This document shows positions 1 through 12,100 of a stretch of DNA of 42,682 nucleotides, piece after piece. How positions within the stretch are numbered: the first letter of the stretch is position 1; the number at the start of each line of letters is the position of its first letter. Origin of the DNA: Botryllus schlosseri. Taxonomy: Eukaryota > Chordata > Ascidiacea > Stolidobranchia > Styelidae. The position numbers were made by a program, and so were the translations under genes. Location: NCBI GenBank assembly GCA_000444245.1, contig ATSW01005758.1, forward strand, positions 1 to 42,682. Reading direction: 5' to 3'. The notes under the pieces are model-generated. The model was not told the origin of the DNA, made no database searches, and worked only from the letters and a program-made list of their open reading frames with translations.

Positions 1-168
1 ACGCCAGCTCTTGGTCGTAAGCATCAATAGTCTTCTGTTGCTCGGCTACGTCGGCCTGGAGTGATGCGATCTCCGCTTCGATGTTGGCCTCGTCGACTTG
101 ACGCTGTAGGCTGTCAAACTGGTCTTCAAGCTCGGACATCTCGGCTTCGTCCAGGTCTTCCAGGTTTT
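1..168 (-). CDS. LAMC1: laminin gamma exon, coiled coil, cut by window edge (window exon 28)
   Basis: Local residues 1389 to about 1444. It reads [20 protein letters not shown], then [20 protein letters not shown] and IDAYDQELA, aligning with human SDLDRKVSDLENEAKKQEAAIMDYNRD. Acceptor ATCGCAG. The exon continues past base 1. The C-terminal chain-end cysteine and terminal Glu-containing tail must lie downstream. Confidence 0.94.
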
Positions 169-3100
169 CTGCGATTGGAGGTTTGTTACTCGCAACCAGA
201 GTTGCACAGGACGAGAAATTTCCAGTCTTTTTCAAATTGCATCAGAATTAGAATTATGATGACACAATTTCCCCAAACTAGATTAAAATTAGAATCGGTA
301 CATTTGCAAAAACTCGGAAATTGAATCAAAATCTAGATTAAAAATAAATGCAACATAAATTAAGTTCATTTCATATCAAATCGGAGTGTGAGGGTGGCTA
401 ATGCAGGTACACCAAGCTTGGATTGTTTCGCACTGTCCACAGTGTACAAGGGCTGTTCAAAAATTTTTTTTGCCCAACTCTTCCTGGCTAGGTGATTAAA
501 TCGTTAGGTTGCCTAAAAAATGAATTCATTCCAAGCGGTAATCGCGGTGTTCTCACAGTTTGAAAATTTTGAATCTACTAAAAAATGCCAAAATTTATTT
601 TTTCAAATTTGTCCTGTCCACCCCAGGAAATTGTCGGGCGTTCGTCTTCAAAAACGATACAAAACAAATTTGACTCAATTCCAGCCTGTTGAAGCGGAGA
701 TATTTTAGTTTTTCGATGATAATTCTTGGATTATTACCCGATCAAGGATGATCCCAGAATTATCAAAGAAAAACTCAAATAACGCCGCTTCTACTGGTTG
801 GAATCGAGTCAAATTTGTTTTGTATCGTTTTTGAAGACAAACGCGCAACGATTTCATGGGGTTGACAAGACAAATTTGAAAAATAAATTTTGGCATTTTT
901 AGTAAATTCAAAATTTGTAAACTGTGAGAACTCCGCGATTGCCGTTTGGAATGAATTCAAATTTGGTGTGCATCGTTTTTTTTTAGGCAACCTAACGATT
1001 TGAGCACCTAGCCAGCAAGATTTGGGAAAAAAGTTTTTTTGTACAACCCTCAGCTCTACTGTAGAATTTTCAGGAAAATCAGAAATTAGAGTTAAAATTA
1101 GAGCATAGAAACATTTCACAAATTAGATTATAACTAGATTACCGTCATTTTACTTTATTTCATCTAATTTGACGGATATAAATGTCTAGTGGTCCAAGTC
1201 TTCTGGAAACGTGATAAATTACCTAGATCGGAATGCAGCTGGCTGAGACGGGCGAGAACTTCTGCAACCTTGGCTTTGGCCGCGGTAGCTTTGGCCTTGG
1301 CGGCGGCGGCCTCTTTCTGCGCCTGTGAATCACAATGAACCATTTGGAAATTGAACTTATTCGTAATGGCATGAATCGTTTTGCATCTCGCAATTTCGGA
1401 AGTAGCTAAACGACAGTACTAACCACCGCTTTCTAAAATTTACCCAGTACTTCCCATTGAAAGTAGTTTTGACATCTTTAATTCCTGCTTGTAATTGAGT
1501 AGAAATTCATGGCTTAACTTCTGCTCAAGTAAAAACGCCGACTACTCTGCTCACTCCTGCGTATCCAGTAGAAAGCCGCAGTATCCAATTTATCATTGAG
1601 GCGGAAAAATCAGCGTGCGACCCTTAATGATGACTCTTGGCCATGGGGAATCATTGTAGTGGGCTAGGGTTAAGATTAGAACCGGTAACTGATCATCAGG
1701 ACAGTCAACGACGGTGAATGTAGACACGTTACGGCTTTGAAGGCACTGCTCGTGTGTCCTCTCAGAATGATCTGTAACCGAGTTACTGATCTGTACACAG
1801 GTTACTTACACTGAAATATTTCATTTCGCATGTTCAACACCATGTTCTATCACGGTGGCGATGGTGGTGGCATGCTATCACCACGTTTGGTGTATGTTAG
1901 TTTGCTGCAAATCACTCACCTCAGCAACGGCGGCTGTGCTTTGGTTAGTAATGACCTCCTCCCTCGCGATCGCTTCTTCCGTCTCGGCCACTTTGCCTTT
2001 CAATCCGTTGACGTCATTCTGCGCCTCTCGCACGTCGTCAAGCGAATCCTCCGCGCCGTAACGGATCTTCTTGGATTGCTGAGGGGAAGCGACACGTCAT
2101 ATTACAAGATTGAAAAATAAGAGGGTCCCCTCGACTCAAGTCAACTTTTTCGTGTGACTTGACTTGACTCGAGTCACTTTGAAAAAATGACTTGACTTGA
2201 CTCGACTCGGCGCTTCAGAAATGTGGATTGACTCGCGACTCGACGCAAAATTCACGAGACAATTTCAAGTCATCAAGTAAACGGTATCGATTGAATCCTG
2301 TGTATGTTCGGATTGCTCGCAATACGCCGGCGTCACTTACGAGAACAACCAGTCATTCAGTGCTCGTACATTTCACTGATCCTCCATTGTTACTTCACAA
2401 ATAAATTGGCCGCAATCGAGTTTGGATGATGATTGCAGACTGTAGCATGTTGCTCTACAGTTAATCACGTATTTTATTAGCAGTTCTACGTGTGCGTGGG
2501 TGACTGATACAGCGCCTTTCTGCCCGTATTTAACTTTATATTCGTTGTTTGATTCAAGATAAAGGGCCAAATAATTTGTTTTTCAAGCATCGAGCAAAAT
2601 GTAACGACTTCGAATCATCTCTCATACTTCAAAAATTCAAGTTGACTGAATTGTGACTTGACTCGACTTGATTCGAGTCACCTTCGAAAATCGATTGATT
2701 TGACTTGACCCGAGTCAAAATGTGCGATGACTCGTGGCTCGAGGGTAGTGACTTGATCCCAACACTGATGGGCAGCGACAAGCGTCTGCTATATACAGTA
2801 GGGGTCAGTAGAGTAGGGCTAGTAGGGATACTTGATAAAATTGTTAGGTTACCTAATTTAAGCCTACACACCAAACTTGGTTCAATTCCAACCAGTAGCC
2901 GCATTGCTAGAGGAGAACAAAGTTTCCAATTATTATATATTACAACAAAAAATACAACAAAAATTTTTAAAATTTTCTGTGCACCCCATGAAAGTGTTAG
3001 GTTGTCTATAGAAACGATGTTCACCAAATTTGGTTCAATTCCAACCAGTGGAAGCGTAGAAACGATGTTCACCAAATTTGGTTCAATTCCAACCAGTGGA

Positions 3101-6100
3101 AGCGGAGTTATTGCCGTCGAAAAATTTGGATTTGAATAAAATAGTCTTTACGGTGGGCCCCACTATAATAAATAGTTAAAGAATTGGTCACCGCAAATAC
3201 TATTTTATTCATAATCCAAATTTTTCGACGGCAATAACTCCGCTTTCACTGGTTGGAATTGAACCACATTTGGTGAACATCGTTTCTATAGACAACCAAA
3301 CACTTTCATGGGGTGAACAGATAACTTTAAAATTTTCTATTCTATACTTTTTATATAATTAATAGAAACTTTTTTCTCCTGCAGCAATGCGGCTACTGGT
3401 TGGAATTGAACTAAGTTTGGTGTGCCGGCTTAAATTAGGTAACCTAACAATTTTATCAAGTAGCCAGTACGATTTGAGAAAAGTAGTCATTTTTGAAGAT
3501 CCTTAATATACAGTTCTAGGAGAGCTCCAGAGGTTTTTTTTCCTACTTGAACGAAGCGGGCGGTTGTGTTTTTAGACTACGTAAATAGTTTCAGAAGCAC
3601 TACCTCCTACATCTTGTAAAGTGGAAGGTAATGGTTGCTTAGATTGGCATCACATCTATAGCATCGCAACTACAGCTATTTACCTCTTGCACGTCCAAGG
3701 CGATGCTCTGCGCGTTCTGCGCCTTGCCTCTGGCCTGTTCCGAGATTTCGCGAGCCTTGCCCAGCGACGTCTTAGACTTGTTGCTCTTCCGGTTGGCTTC
3801 GTCGATGGTGGCCTGGATTTCGGGGACGCGTTCCAACGCCGAAGTGGCCTGCGCCCCGTTGTTCTCGATCTGGTCTGAGAAATCTGAAAATAGATCAGAA
3901 TCCTTGTTACTGTTGTCGTCAGAACGGCAACGGCATAATATTCTAACAGCCGAGACCTGCGATCTGTGACGAATCAGCAAGCGTAATTCAATACCACCAC
4001 GGTTCAACCCAGGTTTGTGTAATTTCAAAGACTTCTCCGACAAATTCCTATTGGTTCACTGTATCACAATGTAGTACAGAAGTCCAACTGATGATGATTT
4101 TGAAGATTTTTGTGATGGCAAAAATTTCAGTCCATTATATTTAGTCAACTGTTTGGTTTCTTGCCAAGTCCAATTTATTGATGGATGTTGATAGAAAAGC
4201 GCCGCAACGCTTGACTTATCCCAGCCCGCGATAGATGAAAAGTATTGAATAGGGGATATTTGCTTCGCATTACAGTGATTACAATATTTGAATTTTAGGA
4301 ATTCTTCAAACTTCATAGCAGCGCATTAGTAAAAAAAACTTTCCCTTGACAATGTCACACATTAAAACTGTTGCAGTAGAAGCAGTATGCAAACAATCCT
4401 ACTTGACTGAGTGAGACAGGTACATTACACCTACTTGTGTACAATGGTAAGGTAGAAGTACTCTTACAGACTACCTCTAGCTAGCTGGGCGATAAAGATA
4501 TATCGACGAGCTTACGAAAAGGGCGATGGCGCAAAAATCAGAACTACTGTGTTAGATCATCAAGTTTCAGTGTGAAATATTAGATGAATAAACTCCTTAA
4601 TTAGGCAAATTTCAATTGAAGAAACACTAGAGCGAAGTGATGTATTCTAAGTTCGGTTTCAACGTGTCTCCGGAGAGCCAGCCGAAACTTCAATTCTACC
4701 CATTTTCCGGGCCTGGCATCATAATTCGAGAGTTCTCGAATCTGAACCGAGTATTGATTTTTAGTCGAGTAGCGACAGTCGATCTTTTTCGAACGCTCAG
4801 TTCTTGCAACTTGGAAATAAATTTTACACACCGCAGCGTCCAAAGCAAACGGCAAAGGGCTACACATGTTCATAAAACGACCTTTCTGTAAGTAGTGATC
4901 AACCAAGGCGTTTTCTATAACATATTAGGTCATAACTGTGGCGGACTCATACGAAATTATTTCTGATCAAGTCGAACTGGCAATAATTCTATTTGTGATC
5001 ACTGAAAGGTACATATCTCAACTCTTCAAATTTTTCCTATGGAGTGTATGACATCAAATTTATTGATACTCGGAATCCCGATTCCAGACTAATATCGACC
5101 AGTTACTAGATTTCACCCAGCCCTGGCACTTGCTGCAAACTCTTTATTAGTAATGGTAATTCACTGATACGCTTACCTTTCAGAGAAGTCTCGGTTTCCA
5201 GCAGAGATTCGTAGGCCGCGTTGCCCCTTTCCACTGCTTCGGTGGCCTTGCCCAACGCGCCGTGGGCTTGCGCCGTCAAAAGGTCGGTTGTCTACAAAAA
5301 ATAAATGCATTGCATATACAGAGCTTCACGTACTATCCATCTCGCCATGGAAGTCACAAAGTAAAGGAGCGTCAACACCAAGGGACAACGGGAATGACGC
5401 AGCAGAGTCGAATACCCATCGTTTCAATGTGGTCATCTTAATGAAGTGGGCTAATTTCCAGCTAATCAGAATCATATTTGTCTTGGCAATTAGCAATAAC
5501 TTTATCGAAACGCTATCACAGGCCAATCTTAAAATGATATTCTGTGAAAAAGCGTCACTTTCTCTTCAGGCATCCGTGGAACACAATGTTTTGCCACGGC
5601 GAAGCGACAAAATTTGTCACCGTAAACACTGTTCTTTTATATCATGGTTGAAATTTTATATTGTAATAACTTCGTTTCTACCAGTTGGAATTGAGCCAGA
5701 TTTGGTGTGAAGCGTTATAGTCTGCGAAAAATTTCCTCACCTAGTCAGAGAAATAATGGAGAAAAAAACTTTTAAACGGCGCTAATGTGCAGCTACAGCT
5801 GTGAGAGATCCAAATGAAATTCAATGTGGCTAGTGTAATTGCGAGCGACTCCACGATGTCTGCTTCAAAATCAAAGATCACAAATTTCTGACCTTAAACT
5901 GGAGTAACTGAACGCTGAAGCTAATCTTACAAAATTGATGGCGAATGATAGTTAGTCGAGTTGTAAAAATGACAACATCGTGCCTTGGGAGAGCACGATA
6001 ACGCAAAATCAGAAGATATATTAATACGCAGTTCCTGGTCCCCTCTAACAAATCGAAACTTACGTCTTGAGTGGATTTCGAATTGCCGAGAAGGAAATTA

Positions 6101-9100
6101 GCGCGGTCGATGTCAGCTTGAATCATGAGGTGGCCGTCCATGAATTCTTCGTTTAGATCCGTTCTCTGCAAGAGGAAACGCCATCAACACCGTTACAAGA
6201 CCGAACAATAGAAGTCGGTCGGTGGCTGAAATCGGGGGTAGCCTAGAGCCAGGGTTGACAATCCTGACATACTGTCGTTATTCCTAAGATGAGTCCTTAT
6301 GAAATTACAATGTTCTTATTTATCAGATTTGTCCCAACTTTTGACTTGACCTTCCGACTTTTGCCCCATTTGAAAGGCTCACAAGAGGCTTCAGTAAGAA
6401 TTGGGCGAAAGTGAGGAACTTTGTTTGGTCACCAACTTCCCAAACGGGCCACGAACAACTTTTTTAGTCATCACATTAAAATTTCCGCAGTTAGGCTACT
6501 CAGGGTGAATGTCATTTTCCATCCATGTTGATGGCAACCCTGGGTAGCCTATATCAGGAAGGCTAGCTGCCCAATATCATGTCTAATATCATGCCTACCG
6601 ATAATCTAAACTTCAAATTTTGATCACCTGGGACAACGTAACAAAGCGATTTCCAAACCAATTCAACGATTCATGAACAGACACCTATGAACCCATCCAA
6701 AACTGATGCTAGGCAACTAGTGACGGCAGGCCATCTAGATTGTGCAACATCAGAGTGGTTTCGTACGTCATTCCATCGTTCAAAATTAAACACTTAACCC
6801 GCAGACATGCAGAGATGGCCAAAAGAACCATCGACATTAATTAATTACAAAGAGAAGTAAGTAATGGCTTTGAGTTCAAGAAAAAGAACAGTACTTAGCA
6901 GAGAAGTAGAAAAATAATCCAATAATTACTGGAGTAGGTTGGAGAAATAGATTGGGCCAAGGCATCAGAGACTTTTTCACTAGTTTATTAGTCACTAGCC
7001 CTAAAATTGGCAGTTTATATTTGCAGCACCGACGCAAACTCGATATGGGTGCAATTTTCGAAACTCAATTTTCGAAACTTCATTCCGATACCGTAACGTT
7101 CAGCAGTTAATCAGATGTGGATAATTTGGATAGTGAAAGATATATATTCGTGAATAAGACAAAACAACTAATGATAAATAGGTGTAGTTTACTTCGGCTA
7201 CCGCGACTCATGGGCTATTCCATTCCTCGCATTCCATTTTTATGACGATATTGCCCATCAAAGTGTTACAAAGTTGTCCCAAAATTACCTTCTATTTTTC
7301 GCAAATCCGTTGCGTAAAACGTCAGAGATTGTACCTAAAAAACTGTTCAAGTAGAAGCAGAACTAGTCCTAATATAGGCAAAACCTACTTGATTATTTCA
7401 AAAAGTACAAATATTTCGTTACATAAAAGTATTGTGGTATAAGTAGCTTCTGATCACATTAGTATAACACATACGCAACGAATAGCGTTATACCGGCGCT
7501 CAGGTGTCAAAAACCAACCTTACCTCTGGGCCTAAGCCTTCCGCGTTCTCCTCGACCAGCTCGATTTCAGCTTCCAGATCGTCGACGTTGTAATCGGGCA
7601 GGATCAGTTTTTCGGCCTCTGTCAGCAGCTGTGTCGCGTTCTTCTTAGCCGCCTTTGTCTTCTCCAAGGTTTGCTCCGCGTAAATCGCCAGGTCGTCGCG
7701 GCGAGCGATGGCGTTCGGCAGGCGGGTTCTATTGTAACCAAAGAGTCAGCAATAGACAGGGTCGCCATACCGTACTAATTTTTAAGAGGTTACTCCACGA
7801 GGTCAGAAGAATCTGATGATCTATATCAGTGGTTCCCAACGTGGGCGGAGGTGACAAGTAATAAGACCATTCAGGTCATTTCGTCACCTCCAGTCATTTT
7901 TTTGTTTTAATGAACCAATCAATGTCTGTCCTTCTGTTAGTTTTCACCCCGAAAGACGATGCCTCTCTTCAAGATTTGTCTTTTTTGACTTGAGTACCGC
8001 GTCAAAGTGACAACCTTGTTTATAAGCCAACACTTTTCAAAACAAGGAAAAATCTTATAACTAAGGATCATATGGAGACCCTGCCAATAGGCGATCCGGT
8101 GTTCAGCAAATTACGGCTAGTCTAGTGTAAATGAATTCCATCACAAAGTATGAGGATCTCGCTATTAAATAACATTCTGGCACCGGTTTCGTTCTCTTAT
8201 AGCTTCGACGATTGATAGACATATAAAATCATACTCACAGTCGCATTTCGTCAAAGGAGTCGATCAAGGTATTCAATGTCGTGATAGAATCTTGAATAGC
8301 GTTCAGCGCCTTCGTCGACGTGTCGAGGGCGTGTTGCGCCGTGGACACGACAGACCCGGACTCTTGCTCGTGCCTGTGTGGGTAGGCAATTATTGAAATT
8401 GGGTAGATGCCAGGAGTCTCCATAAGCCGACAACTTACTGGTCAGCAATCGCTTCCGCTTCATCCGCGAGACGCGTCATGTTATTCTCTTTTGACAAGCT
8501 GTCCAAGGCGATTGACTTGGCTTGGTCGATATAGTCCGAAGCCTGCAGATAGGTAATTGTTTCAACGGATTTGATGGCCGTCTCATAATGCTAAGCACGG
8601 ATCCAGAGTTCATCTTCGTAACATTTTAAAGATTTTGGACTAGGACTGGAGCTGAGGTTGGTTGTGGTTTTGATAGTACGGCCAGGGTGGAGGATTTTGA
8701 TGAGCATAGCTTTACAGATACACACAAATTGGTGTAGTTTTAATGGGGTCAGATTGGAGCGAGATTTTCAGAAGACGGATCAGAGTGTAAAATTCACAAG
8801 GCACACTAATACCTCGGCACCAAGTATTTGTGACAATAGGATGTGTTTGGGTGGTATCTTGGATTCATCCTTTTTTTTTAGTGATGTGGCATCAAATCGA
8901 GTTGGAAGTGTGGAAATATTTTTGGACGGCCACCATTTTCCTCGGAAAGCCACCATATTTGAACTGCGAAACACGAAATATATGTGATATTAAGGTCATG
9001 CATCATCGCTTTCTAAACCTTTCCGGAATTTCTGGATGATATCGAACGACCTATCTAGAATTCCATCACAACATCGGTCCCAACTCTCCGAAACATGTTG

Positions 9101-12100
9101 TCTGGGTGACTGCTTAATCGTGTTGAGAAAGTGGATCAGTGAAGAAATGCGTCAGAAATTTCATGAAGAAGTGATGAAGCGTGATTTGGATACCACAGAG
9201 ATGGGTGAGGTGAAATGGCAGCAGTCTTGAAAATATTTTAGTTGCAGTACGAATATGGTGACGATCTGAGGAAATTGACTGCTGTCACTTTTTACGGTAA
9301 TTTGAGACAAAATCATATTTATAGCGCAGTGCTCCTTTTAGGCAGCTAGGACGCAGCCCAGTGGTTCGAAGCCTATTCACAGAGGCGTAAAAGTAGTGAT
9401 TTTTGGTTCAAGTAGAAGTAACATTGTAAAGCTCTACTAAAGTACAAGTAGCGATGTACGAATAGCAGAAAAATTGAGTATTCTAGGCCTAGTTTTGCCT
9501 GAAAAACTGAAAACTGTTTAGTAGAAGTAGTAGTCTAATCATAATCATAATTAGTTAGCAGTGAGAATAAAAAAAAAAAACTTAGACTATTTCGGACAGT
9601 TGAAGTACTTTGCTACTACGGCCCAACTAATTCTCGACTTTAACTACATTGCGCCCCCTTAGATTTAGATGAACACCAAAAGCAAACGTCGAAACCAACC
9701 TCGACCAGCTTTGCGTTGGCACGCTCCAGCGATTCGTCAATTTGCGTCATGAGCTCCTTGGTGGCCACCATGGTGCGGTTGGCGTCTTCCACGCGGGAAG
9801 CGCACGAGTCCACGTTGCCTTCGGCGCTGGCCACTTTCACGACCAGCACGGATATTTTGTCGTTCACCTCGTCCACCTTGGTGTTCAGGTCATTTCTCTT
9901 GTCTGGATGGAAAGTCAACGGAGCTTATCGTATCCAATCTAGTATTGAATTCTCAGTTATGCCCCTGCCAAACTTGTACAAACTACCAATTTTGATACTT
10001 TTGAGTAATTCTAGTTGTAGATTTTGTAAAGTGAATAGTTCTAGCTCCGGTTGCGCATTTAAAAAAATTAGTTGCTGAACAACTAAAAAACACGGGTCGT
10101 CGTTTGGCGTGAATCGTGATACCGATACAGATAGCTTATCACTGTACTAGTATTTTTGTAAAATGCTAATACGTATCTTTTATTATAGTAGAGTAGACGT
10201 GGAGATAAATCTTCTCAAATTTTTTCAGAGGCCACACGTTGTGAGCTCCTGATCAAGATAACCCAAAATACCTGCAAGTTGATCTGCTTGGTCTTTGACT
10301 CCTATCAGGGTGTCTTTGAGCGTGTCTAATTGTTTTGTGAAGTCGTCTCCGCCAGTAGGCGGAGCATCGCCGATGGTTGCCACCAGGTGTTCAAGACGGT
10401 CCAGTTCACCGCGGTGGATTTGCACAGCGTCTTGCACCAGTCCATAGCAGGCGGGGCATTCTATATATAAAACGCATCGTCATAGAAACATTTTTTTAAC
10501 ATTCATGTCATAGTTGGAGAGCAGTGCATTAACCCGCATAAGTGTTCCGTACTCGTATGTTCATAGATCGTTACAAACCGATTTCAACTTACCGATGCAG
10601 CCTTGCGACAGGTCGTGAAAATTCTCCTCGCATTGGTCGCACTTCATGCCGTACACGCCTGGCTTACAGTCGCACGAGCCGTCTTCGTTGCATTGCAGGC
10701 TCTCGCTGCCCAACGCGTTACACTCGCAAGCTGCCAAACAGAAAATGTCTCAGCATATCGCAGTTTGACAGGGGACTGCCAAAAAATGTCGACGAATGAC
10801 ACGAGACAGACCCATCGTCTCCAAAATCGGCCAACAATGACATCACACGTTTTAAATCAAATATTGGGGGGGGGGGGGAAGAGCGTATTTTGTACGTAGT
10901 GTTTCCGAAAATAAGACGTAGAAAGAGAGAGATACTTGATTACTGACCACCTCTGGTCAATATAGCTGTATGTTGAATACCGATGCATACAAGATATTAT
11001 TGCAAATCTTGAATAATATCCAGACGTCAGCGAAATTTAAATTGTATCCTTGACTCGCCATATCTCGTATAAGCACGTGATATGAATATTATCACAAGCA
11101 AAGAAGGCAATCATAAGACATTCGTATGTTACCTAGCAGCTATCACGCGGATCTGCGATAGTTCTCAATTCGATACGGAAAGTTGAATTTTGACAGGACC
11201 GACTATACGCGCTTGCAGATTAAAGCTCTACTAAACCCAATACGCAAACTCAATATTACGGTACCAAGTCAAATTACAAATCGCCGCCTGGCACTGCTTT
11301 ACCTGTACATCCTTGACGGGTGAGGTTGTAGTAATTGTCTTCACATACATCGCACCGCTGACCGCGTACGCCGGGCAAGCAGTCGCACTGCCCGCTGTCC
11401 TGGTCACACTTGCCCGTGGTAGCGCCAATCGGGTCACACCGACAAGCCACGCATCCCGTGCCGCTGTTCAGGTCCCAGTAGCCTTCCTTACACATATCGC
11501 AGCGTTGTCCTGAAAGGTATTGAGAAGTTTATTTGAAAATTGGCACGATTCTCTCATACGATTACGCAAATACCGACCTGCAACGTTTGGAAGGCAGCTG
11601 CACTGTCCGTTGACCGGGTCGCAACGAAGAGAGTTTGTGCTTCCGAGAGAGTAGCACTCACAAGCTGGAATGAGGAATGAGGAATTAAATATCACCATCA
11701 TGAACATAGATATTAGCACGTTTCCATTAACTCTACCTTGGCACCGTTCTTCATGCACCGTGCTGAGCGGGTTTCCGTAGTAACCTGCCAAACAGTTTTC
11801 ACACCGAAGCCCCGTCGTGTTGTAGATACATTTCAAGCAGTCGCCCGTTGTTGTGTCGCAGTTCATGACGGCGTTGGAGTCGATGTTGCCGTTACAGGTG
11901 CAGCGTTGACAAGTATCCACACCGAACCTAGGAACAACAATAGCTTTCGGTGGCGGCATAACAAACACAAAATATAGTAAACATTACACAATCTAACTAC
12001 ACATATATTTCATTACTTAAGATGATCATACGCTATAAATCAACATAGTAATTAGAGGAAGAAAATCATGAAAATTATATTTTCATACATGACGAAAGCA

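Noticed and set aside
449-1050. Foldback copies as LTR retroelements
   Set aside because: The repeats are inverted, not direct, and no primer-binding site, polypurine tract or coding remnant was seen.
2629-3139. Open frames of 144-148 codons on both strands, with repeated residues
   Set aside because: They are products of the palindromic arms of foldback copy 2 and repeat the same peptide on both strands. They are not genes.
5288-5710. 140-codon plus-strand frame
   Set aside because: It overlaps an exon antisense and then runs through a foldback fragment. Its final residues come from the shared repeat core.
11738-11977. Plus-strand frames over the LE exons (also near 12,774-13,280)
   Set aside because: They are shadows of the laminin exons on the other strand, with no independent similarity.
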